A stretch of 64,000 nucleotides of DNA from Papaver somniferum (Eukaryota; Streptophyta; Magnoliopsida; Ranunculales; Papaveraceae), in contig NC_039366.1 in NCBI RefSeq assembly GCF_003573695.1, positions 160,274,770-160,338,769 of the forward strand, in the 5' to 3' direction. This document shows positions 47,010 to 59,439 of this stretch, one piece after another. Position 1 is the stretch's first letter; every line of letters begins with the position of its first letter. The translations under genes were made by a program, and so were the position numbers. Below the pieces are notes generated by a model, which made no database searches, had not been told where the DNA came from, and saw nothing but the letters and a program-made list of their open reading frames with translations.

Positions 47010-48252
47010 TAACTGTCTTTGTTTCATATTAAAAAAAAAAACTATTTCGTTTCTATCTTCATGTGCCAGTGATATATAGTTCCACTTTATTTTCATCTAT
47101 AGCCCCAAAAATATAGCTTGGGAACATTATTTAAATAGCCCTCAAAATATACCCTTATTCAATTTTTGAAAATATCCATACCTTCTAAAAAGTGGAAGCA
47201 ATCAAGTAGCACAAATTGCTTTCAGAAGTGGACGCAACTGCACATGTTGTTTCCATAAGTGGACGCAACTTTATACAAGTTGCTTACAAAAAATGAAAGC
47301 AACTTTCTCAAATTGACTCCAAAACGATTATTTTTTTCCTCTAAAGAGTATTTGTGCAATGTCAACAAAAATGGAAGATATTTATAACATTCTCACCTAT
47401 ATTTCCTTCTAAGGGCATATCTTTGTACTAGTCAAGTCTAGGTATCGGTGGTCCCCAAAGACCTAGTGAGATAATCGACTCACATCGTATCTAACAAAAA
47501 GAAATCCTGGGAATGGAGGCCAGAAACTCCCATGGAATTAATTAAATCCGTTATAGCAGCTAGCCTGGCATATTTCTTATTTCTAAGGATACATTCTTGA
47601 AGTTTCGATAGTTTTCTTTTCCAGGAGGAAATGTTAAGAATCTGTTTTACGTCACTCTTCGGACTGTCGAGAAACCCCTTAAGTTTGCAAGCATTTTCTC
47701 ATGACTTTACGTGAAAGCTCATCTCATGATCTCTTCAACTGAAGTTTTCCTTATCAAAATTATTTGTCAATTAATACTCAGATGTCTCGCTCTTCTTTTC
47801 TTTTTTTATTTGAGTGAAACAATAAACTTTTTCGGATGCACGACTTTGTCTCATTTTAAAAATAAGTTTATACCTCATGAAATAGAATGACCGATAGATT
47901 GAAGCTTCAATGTTTGTATTAATTAGACCACATTTTTTCTTTTGGCCTTCTTTTTACGGCAGCAGACACTAAGTAGGTAAAGAAAATGATATTCATCACC
48001 AACCACCATACCGAACGTCCCTAAAGTTTTACAACTCAAATGCGTCAGCATTCCAGGTTTCACTATTGCTGCTATAGTCACCAATACTCTGTACGACTTT
48101 TACCGCGGTTTTTGGTTGGTGGAGTAATAAAAATTGGAGGTATGTTTCATGCTTTCAAAGGATTCATGAATCTTTTAGAATATATCAGAAATCGTCAGTT
48201 CTAAGAAAACTTCATGAGTCGCGACTTGTTGCAAATCTAGCATATCTCAAGA
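47010..48252. other. Intergenic region with a short degenerate tandem repeat
   Basis: At 47190-47320 the words AAGTGGACGCAACT and AAGTTGCT alternate about every 35-40 bp (four degenerate copies). The rest is AT-rich with no gene recognised. Confidence 0.45.
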
Positions 48253-48260
48253 TTGACCTC

Positions 48261-48529
48261 CAGGCCCGGTCCTGCATTTCTGGAGGCCTAAAGCCAAAAA
48301 AAAAAAATTGGTGAACTTTTGTAAAATGTTAATTTGTTTTTGGTCCCTCAAAAATCCATACATTTATCATAGGCTCCTTTCGAGTCTATTTCTTTCATTT
48401 TGCCCCATGAAAAGTATTAGTTTTACAAATTGTCCCTTTTTTTTATCAATTGGAGATTCTCATTTTTGTGGCCTCCTGTGTGTGGCCTCAAGCTTGGCTT
48501 ACCTCGCTTATATGGCAGGGCCGGCTCTG
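48261..48529. mobile_element. hAT-type MITE
   Basis: The 15-bp terminal repeats CAGGCCCGGTCCTGC (48261) and, inverted, GCAGGGCCGGCTCTG (ending 48529) fit the CAGGGCCGGC family of plant hAT elements. TTGACCTC at 48253-48260 and 48530-48537 is a perfect 8-bp target duplication. The 269-bp length leaves no transposase. Confidence 0.95.
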
Positions 48530-48537
48530 TTGACCTC

Positions 48538-48984
48538 CGTGTAAGAACAAAATGAATTTTTGATGCTGGTAATTGTCTGATCCGAGTGTGTAAATCCAAT
48601 CATTTTAGGATATGTGGCAAATTAGTTACTCAGTCACATAACAAGCAATATCAAACAAATATGCATCTTTTTCCCTTTCTAGATTTTGCTCTAAAGCACC
48701 GTTTCTACGAGGAGTTATCAAATTCCACCCGATTACCAAACTTTATCCATAAAATATGGTTTTTGCTTGATTAGTTTTTATTTGAAATTTTTCCTGTAGC
48801 AGTCTTGTGGTGAAGAGTCAGTACAAGATATTTTGAATCATTAGATATATTTTAGCTGACATGGTAGATTGTGAATTGTTTAACATATCTGGATTCCGTT
48901 ATGGTGGTAGATTCCGTTATGGTGGATTCCGTTACTTGGTAAAGTTTGAGTTATATCGCCGATTTTAAGTCAAGACGGTAGTTT
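48538..48984. other. Intergenic sequence with a short direct repeat
   Basis: GATTCCGTTATGGTG is repeated three times at 48892-48938. No gene recognised. Confidence 0.4.
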
Positions 48985-49245
48985 CGACATCATGGTGTAA
49001 ATTTTTGATTATAAGAGAAATATAGAACAATTGGAAATCTGGATACAGGGCGGTACATGTACCAGAATAACTGTATTGGTTTCGGATCAGTGCTACGCAT
49101 ACCAGCATAGTTTTAGTTCAGTAACCGCTCATGGTACAGTGCCCAGTACGTATACCAAAACAGTCTGAGTTCGTGAATTAACTTATGGTACACGTACCCG
49201 GTACGCATACCGAGAACTCAAAACTTTGACAGGCTTGACTTTGAA
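48985..49245 (+). repeat. Fragment of the long-LTR copia-like family
   Basis: AGAGAAATATAGAAC at 49014 matches the right-end LTR at 61142, and the following units (GTACATGTACCAG, CTACGCATACCAGCATAG, GTACACGTACCCGGTACGC) are the palindromic array of this family. Both ends are missing; the fragment abuts the chromovirus remnant. Confidence 0.6.
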
Positions 49246-50379
49246 TAAACCTTCCTTGTCCATGGTGGGAAGCACCGTCTGTCATAGAAGCCCTTGGACA
49301 AGTTTCTTCTTTAATAGTGATACGTGGAAGACTGGATGAATCCGAGAAGAAACAGGTAACTCAAGTCGATAAGCCACAGTTCCAACTCTTTCTAATACCC
49401 TATAAGGACCAAAAAACTTGGCTGCTAGCTTGAGATTCTTGCGTAGCTGAACAGATGTTTGTCGATATGGTTGAAGACGTAAATATACATACCCAATCGC
49501 CAACTGCAAAAGATCTCTCAACTCTGCCCTTGTCAGCTTGTTGTTTCATTCGATGTTGAGCATTAAGAAGATTCTGGCGCAAAACATCTGTCATAATAGC
49601 TCGATGGTGTAAATAGTCTTCTACCAAGGAATTGTTAATGGCCCCAACAGCGTATAGTCCAAATTGTGGTGGAGGATAACCGTAAAGAGCCTGAAAGGGT
49701 GTTAGCTTGAGGCTTGTGTGGTAAGAAGTATTAAACCACCACTCAGCAAGAGATAACCATGATACCCACTTGATTGGCATGTAGATACACATGCAACGCA
49801 GATAGGATTCTAAACAAGCATTTACACGTTCCGTTTGGCCGTCTGTCTGCGGATGATAAGCCCTGCTCAAATATAGGGAAGTACCCACTGCCTGGAACAA
49901 TGCCTGCCAAAATCCACTAAAAATATTGTATCTCTATCGGAAACAATGGTTTCAGAGATTCCGTGTAATTTAAGGATGGTGTTGATAAAGACTTTGGCTA
50001 CTGTTTGAGTTTTGTAAGGGTGACTTAACGCAATAAAGTGGGAGTATTTTGTGAAACGATCAACAATTACCAGAATTACGTCTCCGCCCTCAGACTTTGG
50101 CAAACCAGATATGAAATCCATGCTGAGGTGCTTCCACGCTTGATCAGGTACGGGCTATGTTGTATCAACCCAGCAGGTAACTGATGTTCCACCTTATGTT
50201 GTTGGAAGATATCGCAGTTGCGGACAAATTCTATCAAGTCTTTCTTTAAGCCAGGTCAGTGGAAGAAAGATTTAGCCCTTTGATAATTGGCTTGCATTCT
50301 AGAGTGACCTCCAATGGCTGAGGAATCAACAGCTGCAAGAATCTTTTGTCGAACTGCACCAATGGTACCAATATATATT
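49246..50379 (-). pseudogene. Ty3/gypsy chromovirus-type integrase remnant
   Basis: Reading right to left: a zinc-finger region (GGHSRMQANYQRAKSFFHWP, then FVRNCDIFQQHK), then the catalytic core with Asp in MDFISGLPKSEGGD, Asp in IVSDRDTIF and Glu in HPQTDGQTERVN. The GPY-type C-terminus [20 protein letters not shown] and [15 protein letters not shown] ends at a stop at 49282, with chromodomain-like LPTMDKEGLFKV after it. Frameshifts lie near 50130, 49890 and 49510, so it is inactive. Protease and RT are absent; the right edge is cut by a Tat LTR piece at 50380. Confidence 0.85.
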
Positions 50380-50910
50380 TGTTTTGTGGTAAAAACTGTT
50401 TCTGCTGTTTTTGGTAAATTTGGGTGTGTTGATGAGAAACGAATTCAAACCCTAAACAAATACACTGCACGGGAGTACTTTTAGATTCGAGAGATCAATC
50501 TATAAGACTCTGTCCAAAACCAAGAAATGGTCGTTCCAGATTCAATTCGGTCACAAGGTGAAACAGAAGGGTTGATCTTAGGGAGGGAAGCGAAGAAGGT
50601 GTTTGAGATCAGAATGTTGAATTATGAAGGTGTGGCTGTTTTTATGACTTGTATCAGAATATGGTTTCTGGATACTTGTGTTGATAACACTTTTGTTGTC
50701 GAAATTGGTCGAAAACCTATTTATACAAGTCATGATTGAGCACCACTGATCTCGTAGGAAGTGGAGGTAATTAAGCAGTGGAGAAGTGGGGTTGTGTAAA
50801 AAGTGGGGATCACCACGTTTCCATTACGAGGGAGAACTGGTCGCACTTTCACCCACTACTCCAGTTGATGTTAATCGTTCGTCCTTTCCTAACACTTTCT
50901 CGTAAAGATT
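50380..50910 (-). repeat. Tat-family LTR end fragment
   Basis: The left edge (TGTTTTGTGGTAAAAACTG) and following bases match the inverted end of the Tat LTR, including CCAAGAAATGGTCGTTCC at 50519 and GAGAGATCAATCTATA at 50491, as in the solo LTR at 36691. Only about 530 bases remain. Confidence 0.75.
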
Positions 50911-52387
50911 ATTGATGATTGAAATGATTCGGTTGTTGAGATTTATATAGGTTTACGGTTACTTTTGATCGACGATTTTCTTCTATTTCCGATTTTTGAA
51001 TTTCTGCTATTGCAGTTACAAGTTGAAGATGGAGGAGAGAGACAGATCGTGCAAATAGGTTTGGAACGGCTACTGGAGTAAATGACTTCCTAACGTTATA
51101 ATCTTGATATTTTATTTAGGGGCATAATTGTAATCTAACATACCGTGTTTTTCAGGGAAGGATATTTTTATTTTGGGGAGGGTATTTGTGTTGGGCCTCT
51201 ATTATAGGGAGATTTAATTAATGTACCCTATATTTATGCACACATTTGATCATCATCAATAGAATTCTCTCTTTGCCTCTCCACCTTCTCCATAATTCCA
51301 ACTACAATACGTTATCAGATTCTAACTTGAAACTAAGATTGGAATCGTTGATTTTTTTTTTTTACTTTGCCACGACAGAGTTTCATCATTAAAAAATTGA
51401 AAGAAATTCTCTGCCAGCGAAATTGAAAGAAATTCTCTGCGAGCGATGGTGTCTCCTCGTGTTACGAGGAGAGAAGAGAAGAGAGATGTATGTCCGGTTC
51501 GGTCCAGTCTATCTCGGTCCGGTTCAGTACAACCCAGTCCGACCCGGTTTGTTCCAATCCATCATTCCTGGTTCTGTCCTGTTCCGACCCAGTTCCAGTC
51601 GTGGCCTGTTCATGAAGGCTTTGCATGATAATCCAGCAATGCTCTTAATTATAGTCCTTAATTATTTATTAGGGAAAACATGACAAATTGCTGAGGCAAT
51701 TCATGAAGGCTTTGCATTACCTACTAGTCTAGCATCTACCACATATTAATGACACATGATGGCTCCATTCAAAGCTTTTCTATTGATCTTTCAAAGATTC
51801 GACTTTTAACCTCAAGGATTAGAATAGAAAGCACTAAAATCTAATCACGAGAATTGCTGATTACATTTGATTACTTATAGTTGTCAATCATGATGTCAGA
51901 TTTGTGGTACCAATTGAAATCTAGCAAACTACTTGAGAATCATGTGAAAACAAATAAAGGAATACAAGTTCACGAGCATTTGGGGCTCGCCACCACCCAA
52001 TAAATAAAGGGCAAATAAATAAATAAATAAATAAATAATTAGAGCCTGCACTGGCCGGATTAGTTGAACACTGTAGAGGACTGTCGTCGGCATACATGAA
52101 CAGCTAGGACAACATATATAGTTTGTTGAACTTTCTAACCAAGGAAAAACTGTGTACAGAAAACATAGATTAGCAAGTGTTAGTAGTACAAGCAATGATG
52201 GGTTTAATACGTGGGGTGTAGAGGAGAGAGACAATCAAGATACCAAGAAATTCAAAAACCGATATAATTCCTCGCATTTTCTTAAGATAGATTTTAATTC
52301 TACATAATGATCCTATACAAATTGTTCTATAATTAAGAATTACAACAACAGAACAACTGCCTAAAACCCTCTCCTAATTGTACACAA
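50911..52387. other. Intergenic region, possible old LTR end and microsatellite
   Basis: At 51180-51320 a TATATTTATG box, then CTCTCTTTGCCTCTCC and ACGTTATCAG resemble the end of a copia LTR followed by a primer-site variant, but nothing confirms it. CGGTCCGGTTC-rich repeats lie at 51495-51600. An (AAAT)n microsatellite spans 52013-52037. No gene recognised. Confidence 0.4.
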
Positions 52388-55300
52388 TTACAGTCCAACC
52401 CATTTTACCCATCTAAAGACTCGTCCAACTCTGAAAGGCAACTCATAATCTTTGGTAACTGCAGGTTCCCTCCTTGCCGTGTCGCGATCGGACCAGACGT
52501 AAACACCACGTTCTTGCCGGTTGCCAGGTACAGTGTTGTCGAGTATCACAGCAATGAGGAATGCAACCACCATGTTAAATGATAATAAAGTATTCAGAAC
52601 ATAGTTAAGCTGCAAAAGAAGAAAAAAACAATGGACGATGCATTCTTAGTTTTCGGAATAAAGGACACTCGCACATAATCTCAAATATGTAGTAGGTCAA
52701 AGTAGATAATGCATACCCCATTATATTTGCTTCGAAAAGGTCCATGAGATGCCACAGTGTATGGCTGGAAATAGCTGGGGACTGATGAGTTGGCATTGGG
52801 AGTAACACCATATTGCTGGAAATAGGACGGTATAGAGAGCGAAAAAAACAGAGAGAGACCAACTATGATAATATTTCTAGAGCTTCCAGCCTCACTGTAA
52901 CGTAGGTTTGACAAGCCAAGTGCTGCAAGCATGGCCCACATGACACAAAGGAGAGCAGCAACCATGACATCGGGAATTGAAGCAATAAAACCACCAACTT
53001 TACCTGTGGGCAAAAAAAAGAGCAGTTTTTTTTAGCAGTCGTGTAAATAGAACAAACTCCTAAAGCAAGACAAAATAATGAAGAAGCGAGAAACAATTTC
53101 TATAACTGAGCATGCAAGTTGCATACTGACGAAGCCATTTGTTAAAAAGGAAAACTTACCCACAAGGGACAAGAGTATTAAAATGCATGCCCCCAGCTCC
53201 ACTGATCTTCTGCTTCCTACTTTTGTCACGGCAATGGTGTGCACATTTTCAGTAAGTGTTGTTGAGCCAGTTCCTGTACCCCATAGACCAGCCAACATAC
53301 TACAGATTCCTTCAAGGCCTATTGCTCGGCTGACAACTCCTGGAGTTGGAGGTTTAGACGCCACCAATAACGATGATGCATGGTATGAACCAACCTACGC
53401 ATGAGGAAGAAAACCAGAAAATAACCACGGAAAGGTCAACCTACAGTAAGCTGAGAATTTTTAGTTCAGATTGATGTTCAATATATGGATTAGCAAGCAA
53501 AAGTTGGGATCTGATTGAGGTTAATTCTTGAGTAGCTAAAGGTAAGCTGGATTAGTGATGATCCAAATTAAGATCTGCTTTAAGGTATGACTGTGTACTT
53601 AACCCTTGCTTACGGCTAATACTACATTCAGTTTAAGTAGTAATGAGCTCTCCTATGTAGCTATTGAGGTGTCTCTGAAAGGATGACAAGGACTCTCTTC
53701 TAACCTCTTGCGTAAAAGACCAAAAATTGATTTCTCCATCATTCAAGCATGAACAAGCCGCAGGAAAAAACCTAGCAGTTAATAAGATGTTCTATCCATT
53801 TTTTCCGGCTAATTCTATTAGGAGTGTTGTTAGCAACTATTATACTATGTAAGGCGTTGTGTATCAAGTGGTTTTATGATGCTGTTCAGTTCAGTTGTAA
53901 GAGTATGACAATACTAGAAGTAGTTCTGTTTTAAGCATGAGGAATAGTTCATAATCATAGATAATGTTAAATAATGATGATTAAGGAGCTTAATATCTGA
54001 CACAGATGTCACTAAAAGTTTTAACAACATATTGTGAGGTTTGGCATTATCATGGACTTATAGACATTTAGAAATGAGGACTGGAATGACGTTAGCTGCA
54101 TGAAGAAGGTTAATGAGTAACCACAAAAAACACGGTTACTTTTATGGGTCGACATGCCGGTAGCAAAGGGGTGTGTTTCGACTATTGAATGATTAATATT
54201 ACAGTGTGCATCAGGATCTAGTTTCACTCATTGTTGTTGGCGTGGGGAACTGTAAACCTAGTTAATACACTTCTTTCTCAACTGACCAAGGTAACCGAAC
54301 AGAAAAAAAAAAGACTCGCGACCATCACAACCACACAATAGCTCATATACCGACAGCAAAATTAATACAAGAAACTATGAAAGCTTACTTCACATGTAGT
54401 AGGGACTCACCGAATCAACAGATGCAATAATAGACACCACGCACATTACAAGAGCTGTTTTCCAGTGGAAAATTGGTATTCCCCACTGTAACGGATATGG
54501 AAATCTAAACCACGGGGCAGCTTTTAATGCGTGAGAAGTATCTACACGACAGTGCTTCATCTTGGGGATATGTTTCCTGCAAGCTTCAGATATTATATTT
54601 GAAGCAGGCACATTAACGTCACAACCTTTGTAGTTATAAGCACCTGCCTCGGTAAGAAGAAAGGCAATAGCCCAAGTGATTGCTAAACCCAGTGGAACCT
54701 GAAAACCATACAACAAGAATGTAGTAGCATACACGGATAAGTACCTTGCTACAATGAAATGGTGGGGAAAATCTAGTAATTAAACAACAAAGAACCCGAA
54801 TCGGTAGAACTTACTGCATAAATCAGAAATACTCGATGACCGAAAATAGATACTTTACGAAGATACTGCATGAAAATGTGAATGTATTAGAGTAGTTAAC
54901 TTGCTGTCCAAACTAAAGCAAGAACGGGATAGCAACATTAGAAGCAACACATATAATTTGAAATGTTATAAGAAGTGAAATAATTAAAAAGCATCAAAAT
55001 TGAAGATAGGAATCAGAAGAATAAAATGGTCTATACTTACGAGTGCAAAGAGAATAACTATTAGTATCTGCACTGCCCCAATCTCAAGGCAGGTACCTAC
55101 TTGTGGAAAACCATAACTGTAGAAAGAGAGTCCGACAGCTGCTATTGTCGGGGATACAACAACAGGATTGATCAAACTGAAAAGTAACAATCAACTTAGT
55201 GAAACATAACCTCTCCACATGCTGTCAATGAAGTTTAAAACCAGTGAAATATATCATGTTGAACAAAGATAATGGACGTACCGCAAGAAGATTGACATTA

Positions 55301-56853
55301 GTCCACTGTAACCCAATATAGTTTGAAATGCTGACGATATAATTATTGCCCCCTGTAGCTCCTTCATGACACGCTTAAAATTCTGCAAACGATAAATAAC
55401 TTCTGACGTGTCTACTTAAACTTGAAAGCCAAAATTAAGAAACTGGATATATGTTTTAGACTTTGGGCCTGGTACCAATGAAAAGAGCAAGGTAGCTATT
55501 GTCTTTCATGGCATAATTATCGAGCAGGCACTACTTACAAGTATAACAATAGGCAAAATTTACATACATATAACATGACCAAACTTTCGACGGAATTCAC
55601 ATATACACTGCTGGACTATGTAATCGCACATTAAACATCACATCAACAGTCTTTCCCATATGTAACTGGGACAGCAGCACATGGGCAATAGATATAAAAT
55701 TAGATGGACTCAACTATAATACTGAACTACACAGTTTCCATGTTTCTCCATTTTTCTGTCTAGATAAATTTTTGGAATTCACTTAATGACACAAAGAAAG
55801 AAGAGAAAAATGAAAGTAAGCACATATGAGGAAAACTTACATTCCCATTTAATCCTTGGAACTCAGGGGAGTTAATTATAGCCAATGCCGGAGCGAGAAA
55901 AACAAAAGATGGGCCCTGTATTAATGGCAATCTTGATCCAAAAAATGTATGCAATAATGTAGTAACTCCGGATACAAATAATACTGTTGACACCACCATA
56001 GCTGTATCTTCCTGAAATAACATTCTATCTACCATTAAAACCAATAAACTCTCCAAATTTCTATTTTAAAACAAGAATAAGAGTGTTTCGCTTACATGGT
56101 CGCCACCCATTGCTGGAACTATCACGAGTGGGATAAGTATTAACGAACCCAATATCGAAATATAATGCTGGAGTCCATAAAAACCAATTGGAACTGCAAA
56201 GAAAATTTTTTTTTTAAAAAGAATTCATTGAACTCATCAAGATTAAAACTTTTACGCTCAATAGAACAAATAATTCAAGAAAACTCACCAAGACCAGGAC
56301 TATCTCTAAGTTCATATTTCATATGAGATATACGATTACCATAACCGTCGTCGTCGTCGTCATCATCCCTTAATTGAGGTAATACATTAACCACATTCTC
56401 CTCTCGAATAGGTGGTTTGGGATGAATTACCGGGTTTTCAACCCGAACTTGTTGCCCATTTGGTAGCGGAACACTACTACTCTTTGGCACTACTACCACT
56501 TCTGGTTCTTTCCTCTTCTTCGGTACATTCTGATCCTTATCCAAAGAAGTAGTCGTAGTTGCAGTAGTGGGCGTGGTTTTAGCTGCCGAGGGTTCGCCAC
56601 TTGCAACCGGAATAGGTTGTCTACGGCCAGATTCAAGATCCACTTGAACTTCACTAGGTTTAACAGGTTTAGGTGGTACAAGTTCAGGAAGAAGAATCTG
56701 ACCTGAATTGTTACTCACATTTGTTTCTCCAGACAGTTTTGGTTTGAATCCAGTTTTCTTAGCCCATGATGTTGATGCTGGCATTGTTGTTGGTTCTTGA
56801 ACTGGTGGCCATGGCCCTGGTCTAGGTCTTTTGGGGAGATCAATGTTCGCCAT
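52388..56853 (-). CDS. NAT12-like: Nucleobase-ascorbate transporter (NAT11/12-like), 10 exons, 717 aa
   Basis: This multi-pass membrane permease belongs to the NAT/NCS2 family, whose members move purines, uracil or ascorbate with protons. Exons (minus) are 56853-56289, 56193-56096, 56011-55841, 55382-55282, 55176-55041, 54865-54815, 54698-54411, 53394-53160, 53003-52717 and 52609-52388. All introns are GT-AG and phases join into one open frame. Residues 1-188 form a hydrophilic, Pro/Thr-rich N-terminus with an Asp run, as in Arabidopsis NAT11/NAT12. The QH motif is at 197-198 (FYGLQHY). The NAT signature is at 519-532 (ENVHTIAVTKVGSR). Many hydrophobic segments lie between. The C-terminus ends VGRVFRWVKWVGL. 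Length is close to AtNAT12. No lesion is seen, so it is probably functional; the substrate cannot be read from sequence. Confidence 0.93.
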
Positions 56854-57023
56854 TTTATCGTGTTATATGGAACTTAGAGCTGCATAGCTGAATAAATGTA
56901 GGAAATTCCTATTGATAAAAGATCGGATCTTTGGTTAGGGTTTTTGATGAGGCTTTTCTCTGGTAGATGAATTTACTGGAAAAAAATCTAGGGTTTGAAA
57001 CTTTGGAGCTTGAGTATTAGAGT

Positions 57024-57043
57024 GAGAGAGAGAGAGAGAGAGA
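57024..57043. repeat. (GA)n microsatellite in the NAT leader/promoter
   Basis: Ten GA repeats, CT on the transcribed-sense strand, lie about 170-190 bases upstream of the NAT start codon. CT-rich runs are common in plant 5' leaders. Whether it is transcribed is unknown. Confidence 0.8.
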
Positions 57044-57618
57044 AGTGATGCTTGGTAAGCAGCTCAGAGACAGAGAGTGTGAAAAGGAGTGTGGGTGTGG
57101 GTGATGCTAAGGGGGGTGAAGAAACGCCAAAATTAAAGAGTAAAGACAACCTAATTGGAGCCCGTTATATGGGTCCATACCAAAACCCATTTTTTTGTTT
57201 ATAATATTTTAAGGCACTGGCAGAGTCGGAGGCTCTAGAGACGTTAGTGCTGTACTGATTGATACACAAGATTTAGTTTCAACACCACAACTAACTTTTA
57301 CCATTTTTCTAACAAGTTTACTGGCGGAAGAATTTCATCTTTTAGATTTCGTGTCATGTTATTAGGGGTGCACATATCCTATCCTTACCCGTCAATTCTA
57401 CCCTACCCGCCAGTTTTTTAACCGTATCCTATCCTATCCGCTATTTGGCGGGTAGGATGACGGATAAATATTATTTCATCCGCCAGTTAACGGGTAGGGT
57501 GACGGATATAATCCAAAATTATCCTACCCTACCCGCTTACCCGCCTCATATATAATTTTATTTATGAGCTTCGTTAATCAGTCGCTTAAACTTATTGATC
57601 ATGATAATCATACTTGAG

Positions 57619-57970
57619 TTATCTATCACACTGAATAGGACTACTATAAGTACAAACACATTTGTGTAGCTCATCACATTCTCCGATGCCTTTGTAGTAT
57701 TGAGCACAAATTTTTTCACAGTGCGGCTTACATGGTCCTCTGAAAATTCCTGTCATTTCCTGCTTACACTTGTAAGTTGGCGCTGCACCTACAAAAACTG
57801 CAGAATTTTCAAGAACATTAGTAACTAATTAGGATTTACAGCAACCCATTAAATATTGCAGAATCTCGAAGCAAAATTAGAATGTATAGGGAGAAAAAGC
57901 TACAAAACATACCTATACTGGAGAACAAAAGGCCCGTTAAGATTACAGAAATTAGGACAATGAACTTCAT
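57619..57970 (-). CDS. Defensin-like (DEFL) cysteine-rich secreted peptide, 75 aa, two exons
   Basis: Exon 1 (57970-57913) encodes a hydrophobic signal peptide (MKFIVLISVILTGLLFSS). An intron of 124 bases (donor GTATGT, acceptor TTTTTGTAG) interrupts after codon 19, the usual place in plant DEFL genes. Exon 2 (57788-57619) encodes the mature peptide with eight Cys spaced C-x11-C-x3-C-x3-C-x9-C-x5-C-x-C-x7-C, which fits the plant defensin scaffold (CxxxC helix and CxC strand pair). The core includes GPCKPHCEKIC and GECDELHKCVC. The frame is open and splice sites are good, so it may be active. Such peptides act in defence or in pollen-pistil signalling; which one cannot be told. Confidence 0.85.
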
Positions 57971-58050
57971 GTTTTGATTAGTTGAATTTGTTTTAAGAGA
58001 GATGCAACTCTTTCTTGGTTCTTTGGATGAGAATTTGAAGGGGATTCTTC

Positions 58051-58058
58051 TATATTTA
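58051..58058 (-). promoter_or_regulatory. Candidate TATA box of the defensin-like gene
   Basis: In minus sense TTTAAATATAGAAG lies about 85 bases before the ATG, inside the hAT-like element. If used, the gene carries its own promoter within the mobile unit. Confidence 0.45.
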
Positions 58059-58545
58059 AAGACCGGTTGCGTATACTTCTAGTCTCTCAGATTTGGCTAG
58101 TGTCTTAAAGAATTCCAAAATTTAAGGTTTTTGTAGACTCTGAATATAGTAACGCGTCATGTGCTTTGTTTTTCATAAAGCCTGCCTGATCATATCTCTT
58201 GTGCAACAAAAACAACTCTGTTGATCGGTACCCCTTTGCTTGGGAGTACCAAATCATTGCTTACCATTGGATCGGTACCCTTCCAAGCAATTTGGTACAG
58301 TCATTTTGGCATCCAGTAACAAAAAAAGTAGTAGCATTGATTTGTTGACATTACCTCGTATAAACGGTTATACCCGCCACCCTACCTTACCCGACCCGTC
58401 AGAGAATGGGTTGGATAGGATCTTATCCGTTTATTGGCGGGTAGGATGGCGGGTAAAAATTTTCTTAACCGCCAGTAAACGGGTAGGGTGGCGGGTATAG
58501 GTCATATCCTACCCACCCTACCCGTTGTGCAGCCCTACATGTTAC

Positions 58546-59426
58546 CGTTTTGGATAGAATACTCTGGAATAGAACGTGAAAGGTGTAAACTTCCACAGTG
58601 GTTTCCTCAAACAAAAAAAGAACTTCCGAAGTGGCCAAGGAAATAACGTCACGCGATTGATGAAATTTTATTTAGACATAGTATATAATTGAGTGGGTTT
58701 TATTTATTTAGACATAATATTTGATTGATTGGGTTTAATTTTTGTTAACTTATTTTATCAACAAATAGAGGTCTTTTTGCTAAAGGGGATCATTTTCGTG
58801 TTAGCATCTCCAATGGTAACTTAGTGAGGATATCGTGGAAGTCTTTCTTCACTTTGAGTGAAAAAGAAAAACTCATAAAAGAAAATTGTTTGACTGTGAC
58901 CTTTTAAGCCATTGATCTAAAATCAGATATTTTGTCTATATCACTAAAACAATAGAAGATGGTCGCAAAATACTTACATCCTTTTAGGGAAACCTCTAAA
59001 ATTAGAGGGTAGCTTTGAGGATGTTTACATAACTATCATGTACGTCATCTTTACTTTCTCCCTTCACATATTTTTAAGAGGCGACTTTTTTGGTTAAAAC
59101 ATTAAAAATCTTATGTGATTTTCAATTTATGACATCTTCAATGTCTTTTTGGAAATGCTCTAGTTTAACATAAATCTCTAGGTGTTATCTGGTTTAACGC
59201 TCAACATTATTCTAATTTGATCCCATTTGGATTGATGTTGAGCGTTATTTGTATTGCTGATATCGCTTAGATTTCAAGCTTATTTCTTTAGAAGAAAAAA
59301 AAATCTGTAACATAGCTTGAAAAGGTTGTAGAAGACCCCAATTTTTATAAGCAATTGGACTTGACATTCCACATTTTTACAAGCTTGGAATAACCTGGAT
59401 TCCGCTGTTAGATTTGTTTTTAACAA
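58546..59426. other. Intergenic region with an inverted repeat
   Basis: At 59195-59207 and 59235-59247 the 13-mer TAACGCTCAACAT is perfectly inverted around a 27-base loop. AT-rich sequence elsewhere; a possible MITE at 58801-59160 is too degenerate to define. Confidence 0.5.
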
Positions 59427-59439
59427 TTACAATTAGAAT

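Larger units (their letters stand above)
57363..58537. mobile_element. hAT-like element carrying a defensin-like gene
   Basis: Left end TAGGGGTGCACA (57363) and right end, inverted, TAGGGCTGCACA (58537) form a 12-bp terminal repeat with one mismatch. CATGTTAT (57355-57362) and CATGTTAC (58538-58545) are 8-bp target duplications with one change, as for hAT transposons. Both ends carry subterminal ACGGGTAGGGTGGCGGGTA-type repeats, in both orientations (57380-57545 and 58365-58525). The 800-bp centre is unlike the ends and holds a complete two-exon gene. No transposase is present. Either the element captured a host sequence or the gene-bearing DNA was inserted in it. Confidence 0.75.

Noticed and set aside
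51180..51320. 5' LTR end and primer site of another copia element (ACGTTATCAG)
   Set aside because: No matching gag follows and no LTR start was found; kept only as a note in the intergenic entry.
58801..59160. MITE with ends GCATCTCCA and TGGAAATGC
   Set aside because: The terminal match is only about 10 bases with mismatches, and no convincing target duplication is present.
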